A stretch of DNA of 64,000 nt from an uncultured Flavobacteriales bacterium (GTDB taxonomy: Bacteria > Bacteroidota > Bacteroidia > Flavobacteriales > Schleiferiaceae), in contig CAJQHZ010000002.1 in the NCBI GenBank assembly GCA_905478295.1, forward strand, positions 27,607-91,606, written 5' to 3'. The notes under the pieces were generated by a model. That model did not search any database and was not told the origin of the DNA. It saw only the letters and a list, made by a program, of their open reading frames with translations. Numbering within the stretch: the stretch's first letter is position 1; the number at the start of each line of letters is the position of its first letter. The position numbers and the translations under genes are program-made. This document shows, piece by piece, positions 1 to 8,875 of this stretch.

Positions 1-1104
1 GTGCGTTGGCACAAAATGAATCGTGCTCGTCGCGCCTGGGCGGTGACCCGAACGGCCAGCGCGCTGCACAAACCGACTGACCCCTTTTGGAGAACCTATC
101 TGAACAACACAATCTACAGGACGAAAATCTACTCCTAAATCCAGAGACGAGGTACACACCACCGCCTTCAGGTTTCCATCGTACAACGCTTCCTCTACCC
201 AATTACGCACGTTCTTTGAAATAGCGCTGTGGTGCATCGCAATGATTCCCGCCAATGAAGGGTCGACCTCTAATATTTTTTGGTACCAAATCTCCGCTTG
301 AGCTCGAGTATTCGTGAAAATAAGCGTCCCTTGGTTTTCGTGAATAAGCGGAACCACCTTTTCGAGCAGCCGAATACCCAAATGACCCGCCCAAGGCAGG
401 GTTTCGACTTCATCCGGCAATACCGGTTCTACTACAAGGGATTTTGTGAGGTTCGCTTTTATTAATCGGGCCGATTCCGCGACGTCTACACCCAAAAGCA
501 CCTCCATACTTTCGTCCATATTGCCTATGGTCGCGCTGATACCCCAAGTCTTAAGAGCAGGACGTAATTTTCTGAATTTTGAAAGGAATAGTTCGCACTG
601 CACGGCACGTTTACTCCCCATAAGTTCGTGCCATTCGTCTATAACCACAGAATCTAAATTGCGAAATAGCTTCGCATACCCCTTGTTTGAGAGCATTACA
701 TGAATACTTTCCGGTGTGGTTATCAAAACCTGAGGAAGCTTTGTTTTTTGTGCTTGCTTTACTTTTTGAGAGGTGTCGCCAGTACGGGTTCCTACTTCCC
801 AGCTCGAACCCATGCCTTCAATGGCTCTGCGGGCGCTCTGTTCAATCTCCTTCGCTAAGGCTCGAATGGGTGTAATCCAAATCAGCTGCACGCCTTCCGC
901 CTCGCGTCCACTCCGCTTCATTCCAGCCGCAATAGCCGGAAGCAAAAGAGCGTACGTCTTCCCGCTTCCCGTGGGTGCGTTTACAATGCCGCACTCTCCG
1001 TTTAGAGCTGCAGACCACGCCTGAATTTGAAATGAAAAGGGCTTCCAGCCTTGGTCCTCGAACCAATTCCGGCATAGATTTAGGGCCGTCGCTTGGCCCG
1101 ACAT
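1..1104 (-). CDS. Lhr-type (ligase-associated) DEXH-box helicase, C-terminus cut off by the window
   Basis: ATP-dependent DNA helicase of superfamily 2, resembling the Lhr-like helicase that in many bacteria sits beside an ATP-dependent DNA ligase and an exonuclease in a DNA-repair module. The reading frame is open from the ATG at 1104 to the window edge (368 codons). Visible motifs are the Walker A box APTGSGKT (residues 43-50), the DEXH box as DEWH (156-159), motif III SAT (190-192) and a motif VI-like QRAGRSGHRPG near the visible end. The stop of the following FMN reductase gene abuts this start, so the two may be co-transcribed. The remainder (WH and Lhr C-terminal domains) and any ligase partner would lie to the left of the window. 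Assignment to the helicase family is firm; the ligase-associated subtype is inferred. Confidence 0.85.
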   Translation of the reverse strand, partial: MSGQATALNLCRNWFEDQGWKPFSFQIQAWSAALNGECGIVNAPTGSGKTYALLLPAIAAGMKRSGREAEGVQLIWITPIRALAKEIEQSARRAIEGMGSSWEVGTRTGDTSQKVKQAQKTKLPQVLITTPESIHVMLSNKGYAKLFRNLDSVVIDEWHELMGSKRAVQCELFLSKFRKLRPALKTWGISATIGNMDESMEVLLGVDVAESARLIKANLTKSLVVEPVLPDEVETLPWAGHLGIRLLEKVVPLIHENQGTLIFTNTRAQAEIWYQKILEVDPSLAGIIAMHHSAISKNVRNWVEEALYDGNLKAVVCTSSLDLGVDFRPVDCVVQIGSPKGVSRFVQRAGRSGHRPGATSTIHFVPTH

Positions 1105-1641
1105 TTACTTCGCTATTTTTTCAGTGAGCCAAATAAAATCGTCTAGGAACTTTGGATAGTTGAGGTTAAAATGCTCCTCTACCGGAACGCCCTGCTCGTT
1201 AAACAAATTTCCTACTTTGCTCACCAAAAGTTTTGTGGGGCTTAAAATACCTTCAACGTAATGGGCCCAATCACGAAAATCGTACAACGCGTTCACCCCT
1301 CCAAACGAACCTGCACTAACAGTGGCTATAGCCATGGGCTTTTTCTTGTATTCTGATCGGAAGTAGTCCAGTGTGTTTTTAAATGCTCCGGGAACACGCC
1401 CGTTGTATTCTGGAATTACAAACAACAGGCCATCGGCATCTATTAATCCTGATTGAAACAGCGCTAGGTCTTCCTTAGAGACTTCTCCCATTCCCCAGTT
1501 CGGGAAATTAAAAGACCTGATATCTAAAAATTGCGTAGCCGTAACCGCCTTGTTTTGTCCCAATTGCTCTTCCAAAAAACGAGCGACTTTATCGGTATTT
1601 GCTTGTTCGCGGGGACTGCCTTGAATTATCGTAATGCGCAT
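1105..1641 (-). CDS. NADPH-dependent FMN reductase family protein
   Basis: Flavodoxin-fold oxidoreductase of 178 residues that should bind FMN and use NAD(P)H. The N-terminal phosphate-binding loop GSPREQANT (residues 9-17) and the PEYNG motif (near residue 98) followed by a KNTLDYF helix are the marks of the FMN_red family. There is no signal peptide, so it is cytosolic. The gene lies immediately upstream of the partial helicase gene with no intergenic bases. The physiological substrate (quinone, azo dye, chromate or iron) cannot be told from the sequence. Confidence 0.85.
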   Translation of the reverse strand: MRITIIQGSPREQANTDKVARFLEEQLGQNKAVTATQFLDIRSFNFPNWGMGEVSKEDLALFQSGLIDADGLLFVIPEYNGRVPGAFKNTLDYFRSEYKKKPMAIATVSAGSFGGVNALYDFRDWAHYVEGILSPTKLLVSKVGNLFNEQGVPVEEHFNLNYPKFLDDFIWLTEKIAK

Positions 1642-1687
1642 GATGTTGAGTTAGGTTGTCGGGTTAACATCCCCCCGCTATCATTGT

Positions 1688-1981
1688 TTAGACCTTCTTT
1701 CCGAACTTTGAAACGCGGAAATAGTCACTGTTCGCATCCGGTGCGTTTTTCAGTGCCTCTTCTTTGGTGAGCATGTTTACAGCCTCATCCTCACGCATGA
1801 CATTCACGCTCTTGCTCATCTGCGTAAGCGGTTCCACACCATCAAGGTCGAGCTTTTCTACCTGAGCTACAAAATCTAAGATCTTTGACATATCACCATG
1901 CATCGTATCAATCTCTGAATCTGAGAGTTCTAAACGACTTAAATGTGCCAAATGTTTGATTTGCTCTTTACTGATTTCCAT
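1688..1981 (-). CDS. gatC: Asp/Glu-tRNA amidotransferase subunit C (GatC)
   Basis: Small (97 residues) subunit of the GatCAB amidotransferase, which converts misacylated Glu-tRNA(Gln) or Asp-tRNA(Asn) to the correct aminoacyl-tRNA. The N-terminal segment with HLAHLSRLEL, the central DGVEPLTQM and the C-terminal FRVSKFGKKV tail with preceding NAPD are typical of GatC, and the length is normal. gatA and gatB are not in the window. The start lies 5 bp after the stop of the upstream acyltransferase gene, so the two probably form one transcript. Confidence 0.93.
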   Translation of the reverse strand: MEISKEQIKHLAHLSRLELSDSEIDTMHGDMSKILDFVAQVEKLDLDGVEPLTQMSKSVNVMREDEAVNMLTKEEALKNAPDANSDYFRVSKFGKKV

Positions 1982-1986
1982 AGCTC

Positions 1987-2742
1987 TTAATTCTCCTCCA
2001 AAGGTAAAGCAACTTCGCCAGTATGGCCCCAGTTTTTCAAATCCGTAGCTAAAACTCTATACGACCGATCCATCAATTCTTGCACCGGGTTAGCTTCTTT
2101 AGGGTCTACCCAAAACTCCCCTAACACTTTGGTGTCCACGGGGCCAATACTTGAGGGTTCTCCCCAGTCGCCCAATCGAAATTTACTTTGATAAATGCTA
2201 AGCAATACTACAGGAACATTGTTTTCTACAGCAAGTTTGAATGCTCCGGCTTTAAATCCCCGCATTAAATACTTCTGTGGTGGAATTCCCCCTTCCGGGA
2301 AAATACAAACGCTAAATCCTTCTTTAATTTTCTGATCGGCATCAATCATGGCTTGTTTTCTACCGCTAAACGAAGATCGATCAACCGCTATGCTGGTCTG
2401 TTTAAAGAAATAACCGAACAGCGGGAGCTTCAATAGTTCCGCTTTTCCCATGAAAACCACCGGTGTTGGTGAAGCTAAAAATGTAAGCGGAATATCTAAA
2501 TCTGACCCGTGATTTGGACTTAAAACAACCGGCCCATCATGCTTGATTTGATATTTGCCCGGGCGGGGCCAAACACCCATACCCACTAAATACATCCAGG
2601 ACCACACCTTTGCTACTTTGAAAAAATGATGGTAGTTACCGCCGGGACGCGCTGTCCACAAGAGCACAGGGAGTAATGCCAAAATGGTTACAAACGCAAC
2701 CAAATAGTACCATAAATGATGAATGTAGCTCAAAACTTTCAC
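1987..2742 (-). CDS. plsC: 1-acyl-sn-glycerol-3-phosphate acyltransferase (PlsC family)
   Basis: Membrane-bound acyltransferase of phospholipid synthesis that moves an acyl chain to the 2-position of lysophosphatidic acid. The protein has 251 residues, a hydrophobic N-terminal segment (about residues 10-30), the catalytic HX4D motif in NHGSDLD (His78, Asp83) and the FPEGG motif near residue 150 that binds the glycerol phosphate. It precedes gatC by 5 bp. A role in lysophospholipid remodelling or ornithine-lipid acylation is an alternative, because PlsC paralogues are common in this phylum. Confidence 0.88.
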   Translation of the reverse strand: MKVLSYIHHLWYYLVAFVTILALLPVLLWTARPGGNYHHFFKVAKVWSWMYLVGMGVWPRPGKYQIKHDGPVVLSPNHGSDLDIPLTFLASPTPVVFMGKAELLKLPLFGYFFKQTSIAVDRSSFSGRKQAMIDADQKIKEGFSVCIFPEGGIPPQKYLMRGFKAGAFKLAVENNVPVVLLSIYQSKFRLGDWGEPSSIGPVDTKVLGEFWVDPKEANPVQELMDRSYRVLATDLKNWGHTGEVALPLEEN

Positions 2743-2814
2743 GGCGCTAAAGTAGCAGTAACCCTATTGATAATGAAACAAATAGCGTTATTAAACAGAT
2801 TTTTTACCTCTCGT

Positions 2815-3783
2815 TTAAAAACCTAGTTTTTTACGCACCCGGCTCAATGTCGCCTGAGCAATAGGACGCGCTTTATCTGCTCCTATTTTCAGCGCCTTGC
2901 TTACTTCATCCGGATGGGTCATGTAGTAGTCGAAACGCTCACGCGCTTCCGCAAATTCTTCTAGAATCAGCTCTAAAAGCGCGGTCTTCGCGTGACCGTA
3001 TCCAAAGTTTCCTCCACGATATTTCGCCGCTAACGCCTCCGTCTGCACAGGTGAAGCCAACAGCTTATATAGGGCATATACGTGGCACGTCTCCGGATCC
3101 TTGGGGTCCTCGAGCGGAGTGGAATCCGTAACGATCCCCATCACTTGCTTCTTCAATTGTTTCTTGGGCAAAAACACATCAATAACATTGCCGTAGCTCT
3201 TACTCATCTTACGCCCGTCCGTGCCTGGAATGGTCATTACAGATGCTGCAATACTGGCCTCAGGAGCTACAAAAGTGTCTCCATAGCGGTGGTTAAAACT
3301 GCTGGCTAAATCGCGCGTGATCTCTAAGTGTTGCTTTTGATCCTTCCCAACAGGGACCAATTCCGCGTCGTACAATAAAATGTCCGATGCCATTAAAACG
3401 GGGTAATCAAACAACCCGGCGTTCACATCGCTGAGATTATCGCTTTTATCTTTAAAACTATGGGCGTTGGCAAGCATCGGGTACGGCGTAAAGCAATTCA
3501 AATACCACGTTAACTCCGTACACTCTGGTAAATCGCTTTGAGCGTAGAATACCACCTTTTCAGGATCTAGGCCACAAGCAAGCCATGCGGCGGCAGTAGC
3601 TAAAAGGTTTTCCTTCCGCAGCTCCGGATCCTTCACTGTCGTCAGGCTGTGCAAGTCTGCAATAAATAAAAACGCCTCGTTTTTGGCATCTTTACTCATT
3701 TCTATCGCCGGACGGATAGCACCTAGAATGTTTCCTAGATGCTGACGCCCTGAACTTTGAATACCGGTGAGTACTCTTGCCAT
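2815..3783 (-). CDS. trpS: Tryptophanyl-tRNA synthetase
   Basis: Class I aminoacyl-tRNA synthetase that charges tRNA(Trp). The 322-residue length fits the bacterial enzyme. The HIGH-like signature is GRQHLGN (residues 13-19) and the second ATP-binding signature is KMSKS in GRKMSKSYGN near residue 195. GIQSSG at the N-terminus and DLHSLT are also family-typical. It starts 7 bp after the stop of the upstream lipoprotein gene. Confidence 0.97.
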   Translation of the reverse strand: MARVLTGIQSSGRQHLGNILGAIRPAIEMSKDAKNEAFLFIADLHSLTTVKDPELRKENLLATAAAWLACGLDPEKVVFYAQSDLPECTELTWYLNCFTPYPMLANAHSFKDKSDNLSDVNAGLFDYPVLMASDILLYDAELVPVGKDQKQHLEITRDLASSFNHRYGDTFVAPEASIAASVMTIPGTDGRKMSKSYGNVIDVFLPKKQLKKQVMGIVTDSTPLEDPKDPETCHVYALYKLLASPVQTEALAAKYRGGNFGYGHAKTALLELILEEFAEARERFDYYMTHPDEVSKALKIGADKARPIAQATLSRVRKKLGF

Positions 3784-3790
3784 TCGTTTT

Positions 3791-4282
3791 TTATTTAATC
3801 AAAGTCAATTCTAAATCGATATCCGCCCAATAGCTACTGTCAGTAGGAATTTGCATGAATGACGTTTGCCAGATCTGCCGTGTGGACAATCCGCTGATCA
3901 TCTTGAAGGCGTAGCTCACGCTATCGTTATCGAGGACTAGCGTACTGTCATTGTTTTCTAGATACCACGTGCCTCCACTGATCAAGCTAACAGGAACCTG
4001 AATCGTGTTCAAGTTGGCTACAAAATCTACATGCAAATTACCTGTATCCGGCATCTCGTAAATATTGATTTTTCCATACAACTGCGTTCCTATGCCGCTA
4101 AACTGCATAAGTGCCGATGGGTTTATGGGGTTAGGCATTTCACCGCTGTAAGCCACCTGATTTACCGTCCATTCGCCAACCACGTCTTCACGAATAAAGG
4201 TTTCTGTAGCAACGGGCTCAGTCGTGCAAGAGACTGCCAATAAAGCTCCTGCGGTGATAAAAGTTAAAAGGATCTTTTTCAT
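3791..4282 (-). CDS. Hypothetical lipoprotein
   Basis: Unrecognised protein of 163 residues. A signal peptide with a lipobox (LLAVSC, cysteine about residue 19) predicts a lipid-anchored periplasmic or outer-membrane protein. The rest looks like a beta-rich domain, with a WTVNQV segment after a short linker and regular alternating hydrophobic strands, as in lipocalin-like Bacteroidota lipoproteins. It lies between the SDR gene (4-bp overlap at its start) and trpS. No function can be assigned. Confidence 0.75.
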   Translation of the reverse strand: MKKILLTFITAGALLAVSCTTEPVATETFIREDVVGEWTVNQVAYSGEMPNPINPSALMQFSGIGTQLYGKINIYEMPDTGNLHVDFVANLNTIQVPVSLISGGTWYLENNDSTLVLDNDSVSYAFKMISGLSTRQIWQTSFMQIPTDSSYWADIDLELTLIK

Positions 4283-4995
4283 ACTGTATAGTTTGAGGTA
4301 CTAAAAATAACTGGGATTTCGTCTTTCCTGTCTATAGCATGCAGTAAAGATGTGGCTACCGTTTCAGGTAGAACAAGGCTCCCTGATTCAAATTCTTCTA
4401 CAAAATGTGCAACCCCGGGAAAATCTTCTTCTGTGGTTGCGCGAATTTCCGCCTGCATCGGCGTATTCACTTTTCCTGGTCTGAAAGCGTGAATCCTCAG
4501 CTCAGGATGCTCTTTAGCTAGTACCGACGCGTACATGTGTACGGCTGCTTTTGATGCACAATATGCGCTCCAGCCTTCAATGGCAAATTCTGCAGCGCCG
4601 GAGCCTGTAAAATAAAGTTGTTTCTCACCTGAAATTTCCGCTAAAAATTTGGCGCTCAATAGCATGGCGCTACTCGTGTTCAGGGTAATGCAATGGTCGA
4701 TTTCCTCCCAGCTTGCGTTTTTTCCAGGCTTTACCGGGCCCAAAGTGCCGGCGTTATTCACTAATACGGTTAGTTCGTAGGACTGATCTTCCGCTAGTCT
4801 TAGACCGCTTAAAGCAGTTCTATCGCTTAAATCACAGGTGGTGAAAGAGCCGCGGGGGTGCTCGGTAAGTAACGCAGGTGCATTTCTTCCTATACCCTCA
4901 ACATACCAACCTAAGCGCAAGGCCTCGGCCGAAATAGCCCGCCCTATTCCCGAGCTTACGCCAGTAATGATCATGCGCCTTTGGTCAGACATCAA
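4279..4995 (-). CDS. Short-chain dehydrogenase/reductase (SDR)
   Basis: NAD(P)-dependent oxidoreductase of 238 residues with a Rossmann fold. Visible are the cofactor motif TGVSSGIGRA (residues 11-20), NNAG near residue 79 and the catalytic pair in YCASK near residue 148. The upstream TrkA-like gene ends 4 bp inside this start (ATGA overlap) and the following lipoprotein gene overlaps by 4 bp, so the three are probably translated in a coupled way. The substrate is unknown. Confidence 0.88.
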   Translation of the reverse strand: MMSDQRRMIITGVSSGIGRAISAEALRLGWYVEGIGRNAPALLTEHPRGSFTTCDLSDRTALSGLRLAEDQSYELTVLVNNAGTLGPVKPGKNASWEEIDHCITLNTSSAMLLSAKFLAEISGEKQLYFTGSGAAEFAIEGWSAYCASKAAVHMYASVLAKEHPELRIHAFRPGKVNTPMQAEIRATTEEDFPGVAHFVEEFESGSLVLPETVATSLLHAIDRKDEIPVIFSTSNYTV

Positions 4996-5660
4996 GCGTT
5001 GATTTCAATGAAGCGATTAATGTCTTTTATCTTCCCAAACACAAGGATGATATCGCCATTATTAACAACGCTATCTGGCCCTGGTACACCATTGATGTGG
5101 TGTCCGTTGCCTTCTTTTCGTAAAACAGTTACTAGGTTGATGTTGTATTTCTTGCGCAAGCCTATATCCTCTAGGGTACGGCCAATGATTTTAGCCGGCG
5201 CTTCGACCTCGATAATTTCATAATCGTCAGGAAGCTTAACACACATTAACACTCCAGGGTTAGTTAGTTGCTCAACAACGTTGTTTGCTACCTCCTGCTC
5301 CGGGCTTAAGATATGCTGAAGACCCATCTTCTCTAAAATCTTGCGCTGAACGGTTCCCTGTGCACGAGCAATGATTTTCTTCACGCCCATTTCTTGCAAC
5401 TGGAAAACACATAGAAGCATTTCTTGAAAACTAGAGCCAATACTTACCACAACGGCATCCATATCCTGGATGTTCTGTGCTTCTAACGCTTGTTTATTCG
5501 TTGCATCGAGTGCTACCGCGAAGGGAACGTCTTGAGCTATGCGCTGTACCTTTTCTTCACTCTCATCAATGGCCATTACATCAGCACCGCGCTCCGCAAG
5601 TTTGCGCGCAATCGCTGATCCAAAAACACCAAGGCCTATAACGGCAAACTTGCTATTCAT
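4992..5660 (-). CDS. TrkA/KtrA-type potassium channel regulatory subunit
   Basis: Cytosolic gating subunit of a Trk/Ktr potassium uptake system, 222 residues. The N-terminal RCK (TrkA-N) Rossmann domain begins with GLGVFGSAIARKL (nucleotide-binding GxGxxG) and continues through AVVVSIG; a TrkA-C domain follows from about residue 135. The length fits the single-RCK KtrA form. The membrane partner (KtrB/TrkH) is not in the window, so the transporter is presumably encoded elsewhere. Confidence 0.9.
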   Translation of the reverse strand: MNSKFAVIGLGVFGSAIARKLAERGADVMAIDESEEKVQRIAQDVPFAVALDATNKQALEAQNIQDMDAVVVSIGSSFQEMLLCVFQLQEMGVKKIIARAQGTVQRKILEKMGLQHILSPEQEVANNVVEQLTNPGVLMCVKLPDDYEIIEVEAPAKIIGRTLEDIGLRKKYNINLVTVLRKEGNGHHINGVPGPDSVVNNGDIILVFGKIKDINRFIEINA

Positions 5661-5666
5661 ACGCTA

Positions 5667-6821
5667 TTATTTTGCGAGTGCTTGCTCTAAATCGGCAAGC
5701 AAATCTTTTATATTTTCTATTCCTACAGACAACCTAATGAGGTTATCCGTTACCCCTACTTTTTCGCGCTCTTCCTTGGGAATTGAGGCGTGTGTCATAG
5801 ATGCTGGGTGTCCTGCTAAGGACTCCACTCCACCCAAGCTTTCCGCAAGGGTAAAAACGCGAAGCGCGCTTACAACCTCAGCAGTTTTCTCGAAGCCGGC
5901 ACCTTTAATGGTAAAACTTACCATTCCACCGAACTTCTTCATTTGTCGTTTCGCTACCTCGTGGCCATTATGACCCTTTAGACCTGGCCAATACACGTTT
6001 GCAACCGCTGGGTGTGCCTCAAGAAAATAGGCAACAGCCTCGCCGTTTTCACAATGACGATCCATGCGAACGTGCAGGGTTTTGATTCCACGCAACGCAA
6101 GAAAGCTATCCATCGGGCCACAAATGGCGCCAGACGCATTTTGATTGAAATATATGTTCTCCGCAATAGCATCATTTTTTGTAGCCAGCAACCCTAGTAC
6201 GACATCGCTATGCCCTCCCAAATACTTCGTGCCGCTATGCATTACCACATCTGCACCTAAATCTAATGGGCGCTGAAGGTATGGCGTAGCAAAGGTGTTG
6301 TCCACGACTAATATTAGATCGTGTTTTTTCGCGACTTTAGAGGCTGATTCGATATCAAAAACGTTGAGCATTGGGTTGGTAGGGGTCTCCATCCAAAGCA
6401 TTTTTGTTGCTTCACTTACCAGATTGTGCCATCCATCGTTGCTCATGTCGACAAATTTGAATTTGACCCCGTATTTAGAGAACATCTTAGTAAATAGCCT
6501 ATACGTTCCGCCGTATAAGTCGTTACACGCGATGACTTCGTCTCCCGGGCTTAAGAACTTTAGCATGCAGTCAATGGCCGCTAATCCTGAACCAAAAGCC
6601 GCGCCGTGGGTGCCGCCTTCAATGCTCGCAATAGAATTTTCTAATGCCGTGCGCGTTGGGTTTCCACTGCGGCTGTATTCGTACCCCTTGTGCTTGCCCG
6701 GGTATTCCTGAACGTACGTTGACGTTTGGTAAATCGGTGGCATTACAGCTCCTGTTGAAGGATCGTGCTGTTGTCCGCCGTGAATGGCTAGGGTTTCAAT
6801 TTGTTGATTCTTATCGTCCAT
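5667..6821 (-). CDS. Cystathionine gamma-synthase / gamma-lyase family PLP enzyme
   Basis: PLP-dependent enzyme of sulfur amino-acid metabolism (Cys/Met metabolism family), acting on O-acyl-homoserine or cystathionine. I chose the ATG at 6821 (384 residues), because the protein then begins just before the conserved ETLAIHGGQ and avoids overlapping the upstream bacilliredoxin gene; the frame is open further, to an ATG at 6869. Visible are PPIYQTSTY, YEYSRSGNPTR, the PLP lysine in SGTKYLGGHSD and the C-terminal LAESLGGVESL. Synthase and lyase forms cannot be separated by eye. The TrkA gene follows after 6 bp. Confidence 0.9.
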   Translation of the reverse strand: MDDKNQQIETLAIHGGQQHDPSTGAVMPPIYQTSTYVQEYPGKHKGYEYSRSGNPTRTALENSIASIEGGTHGAAFGSGLAAIDCMLKFLSPGDEVIACNDLYGGTYRLFTKMFSKYGVKFKFVDMSNDGWHNLVSEATKMLWMETPTNPMLNVFDIESASKVAKKHDLILVVDNTFATPYLQRPLDLGADVVMHSGTKYLGGHSDVVLGLLATKNDAIAENIYFNQNASGAICGPMDSFLALRGIKTLHVRMDRHCENGEAVAYFLEAHPAVANVYWPGLKGHNGHEVAKRQMKKFGGMVSFTIKGAGFEKTAEVVSALRVFTLAESLGGVESLAGHPASMTHASIPKEEREKVGVTDNLIRLSVGIENIKDLLADLEQALAK

Positions 6822-6849
6822 TGCTTGCTGTAAAAGTTCTGTGTGTCTA

Positions 6850-7263
6850 TTATTTGCAGTGCTCTTCAAAGGCAGAAAGCAGGTTGCCAGCGATCATTTC
6901 CGCCGTACGGCCTTCAATGTGGTGGCGTTCTACCATATGGACTAGTTCACCGTTTTTAAATAACGCCATTGACGGTGACGATGGCGGGAACGGCTGCATC
7001 ATGCCGCGCGCTTCGTTTACCGCTTCAACATCATTACCAGCAAAAACAGTGATCATTCGAGTAGGTTTCACCGCTGATTTAGACACCGCCATAGCCGCTG
7101 GACGCGCAGATCCTGCTGCACATCCACAAACAGAATTTACGACAACAAACGTTGTTCCGTCTGCATTAATCGCTGATTTTACTTCGTCTGCGGTCTTTGT
7201 TTCAGTATATCCGCTATTTGCTAGCTCTGCGCGCATGGGCGCGATCATCTCTTCTGGGTACAT
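6850..7263 (-). CDS. BrxA/BrxB family bacilliredoxin (YphP/YqiW-like)
   Basis: Thioredoxin-fold protein of 137 residues, of the family that removes bacillithiol from proteins in Firmicutes (formerly DUF1094). The signature CGC motif is present in NSVCGCAAGSARPA near residue 45, and the C-terminal region carries the conserved RHHIEGR. Its own start is preceded by a TAACTTTG element (7288-7295). In Bacteroidota the thiol partner may be bacillithiol or another low-molecular thiol; that part is inference. Confidence 0.9.
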   Translation of the reverse strand: MYPEEMIAPMRAELANSGYTETKTADEVKSAINADGTTFVVVNSVCGCAAGSARPAAMAVSKSAVKPTRMITVFAGNDVEAVNEARGMMQPFPPSSPSMALFKNGELVHMVERHHIEGRTAEMIAGNLLSAFEEHCK

Positions 7264-7287
7264 ATTTTGATTGTGTTTTTATCTAAA

Positions 7288-7295
7288 CAAAGTTA
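7288..7295 (-). promoter_or_regulatory. Candidate -7 promoter element for the bacilliredoxin gene
   Basis: On the minus strand this reads TAACTTTG, an exact match to the Bacteroidota -7 consensus TAnnTTTG, ending about 25 bp before the ATG at 7263. No clear -33 TTTG is present at the usual 19-21 bp distance. Confidence 0.45.
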
Positions 7296-7321
7296 GTGTT
7301 TCCTAATGGTTTGCGCGATTG

Positions 7322-7329
7322 TACCTTTG
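7322..7329 (+). promoter_or_regulatory. Candidate -7 promoter element for gltX
   Basis: TACCTTTG matches the Bacteroidota -7 consensus TAnnTTTG exactly and lies 30 bp before the chosen gltX start at 7352. Together with the minus-strand element at 7288-7295 it would make a compact divergent promoter region. No -33 box is evident. Confidence 0.45.
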
Positions 7330-7351
7330 CACCAATTATAACGATATAAAC

Positions 7352-8875
7352 ATGGGCTCAAAAGTTCGCGTTCGATTCGCTCCTTCACCAACGGGGCCTT
7401 TGCATATAGGCGGTGTGCGTACCGCTTTGTACAACTATTTATTCGCTAAAAAGCACGGCGGTGACTTCTTGCTTCGTATCGAAGATACGGACCAAACTCG
7501 ATTTGTACCGGGTGCAGAGAAGTATATCGTAGAGGCACTGGCGTGGTGTGGTATTTCACCCGACGAAGGTATTGGAGGTGAAGACCGTGGAAACGGGCCG
7601 TACCGTCAAAGCGAGCGCAAGCCCATGTATCGTGAATACGCAGAGCAGTTGTTGGCCGCAGATAAGGCATATATCGCTTTTGATACGGCAGAAGAATTGG
7701 ATGCAATGCGTCAAATGGCGAAAGATGCAGGCGCGTCAAATTGGCAATACAATTATATCACACGCGGCAACATGAAGAACTCCTTAACCCTTCCAAAAGA
7801 AGAGGTTGACGCAAAGATTGCTGCAGGGGAGCCATACGTGGTCCGTATTAAACTTCCTCGTGATCATGAGGTGCGTTTGGAGGACACCATTCGCGGTTGG
7901 GTCAGTGTGAACACGAACAACATGGATGATAAAGTCCTGTTTAAGGCCGACGGAATGCCGACCTACCACCTTGCCAACATCGTGGACGACCATTTAATGG
8001 GAATCACTCATGTCATCCGTGGTGAGGAGTGGTTGCCGTCTGCGCCTTTACACGTAATGCTTTATGAAGCGTTCGGTTGGGATTGTCCCACTTTTGCGCA
8101 CCTCCCGCTTCTTCTTAAACCAGACGGGCCTGGGAAGCTTAGCAAGCGAGACGGCGATCGTCTTGGGTTCCCGGTATTCCCTATCGACTGGAAAAACGAT
8201 AAGACCGGAGAAACCGCAAGCGGCTACCGCGAATTTGGATTCTTTCCTGGAGCTTTTATCAACATGCTGGCCTTGTTAGGCTGGAACCCGGGCACAGAAC
8301 AAGAGGTTTTCGACCTTCAAGGGCTGGTTGATTCATTCGACCTAAGCAAGGTTTCAAAGTCTGGTGCTAAATTTGATTTTGAGAAAGGAAAGTGGTTCAA
8401 CCAATTGTATTTGCGTGATTTAAGCGAAGTAGAATTGGCACAGGAGCTAAAAAATGTACTCGACAACGAAGGTCTCTCTTACAATGAGGCGCACCTCGGC
8501 ACTATCGCAAAGATGATGAGTGAGCGCGCGACCTTCCCTCAGGATTTACTCGAAGAAGGTAGATTCCTTTTCGAGACGCCACCTGTTTATGATGAAAAAA
8601 CACGCAACAAAAAATGGAGCGACGCGAGCGCCCCAATGATGCAAGATATCGCCGACCGTTTTAATGCGCTGCCCGATTTTACTTCAGACGCGATTGAAGC
8701 GAGTTTCAAAGGTTATTTGGCGGAAAAAGAATTGGGTTTCGGAAAAGTGGGTCCTTCCTTCCGTCTGGCAGTCACAGGAAGAGGCATGGGGCCGAGCATG
8801 TTTGTCATTTGTGCTGTGTTGGGCAAAGACGAGGTACTCACTCGTATTTCTACGGCAATTGAAGTGTTGGGTTAA
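7352..8875 (+). CDS. gltX: Glutamyl-tRNA synthetase
   Basis: Class I synthetase that charges tRNA(Glu), and probably tRNA(Gln) where GatCAB corrects it; a gatC gene lies 5 kb away. The start at 7352 (507 residues) is chosen because the protein then begins MGSKVRVRFAPSPTG; the frame extends upstream to 7319, through the candidate promoter. The HIGH-like motif is PLHIGG (about residues 14-19) and the KMSKS-like motif is KLSKRDG near residue 260. It overlaps folB by 1 bp at its stop. Confidence 0.97.
   Translation: MGSKVRVRFAPSPTGPLHIGGVRTALYNYLFAKKHGGDFLLRIEDTDQTRFVPGAEKYIVEALAWCGISPDEGIGGEDRGNGPYRQSERKPMYREYAEQLLAADKAYIAFDTAEELDAMRQMAKDAGASNWQYNYITRGNMKNSLTLPKEEVDAKIAAGEPYVVRIKLPRDHEVRLEDTIRGWVSVNTNNMDDKVLFKADGMPTYHLANIVDDHLMGITHVIRGEEWLPSAPLHVMLYEAFGWDCPTFAHLPLLLKPDGPGKLSKRDGDRLGFPVFPIDWKNDKTGETASGYREFGFFPGAFINMLALLGWNPGTEQEVFDLQGLVDSFDLSKVSKSGAKFDFEKGKWFNQLYLRDLSEVELAQELKNVLDNEGLSYNEAHLGTIAKMMSERATFPQDLLEEGRFLFETPPVYDEKTRNKKWSDASAPMMQDIADRFNALPDFTSDAIEASFKGYLAEKELGFGKVGPSFRLAVTGRGMGPSMFVICAVLGKDEVLTRISTAIEVLG

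Noticed and set aside
3961..3975. CACGTG core as a third parS site
   Set aside because: The flanks (GATAC and CCTCC) do not match TGTTT/AAACA; only the 6-bp core is shared.
6644..7270. 208-residue plus-strand frame antisense to the bacilliredoxin gene
   Set aside because: Overlaps two genes with clear family motifs on the minus strand; only a shadow frame.
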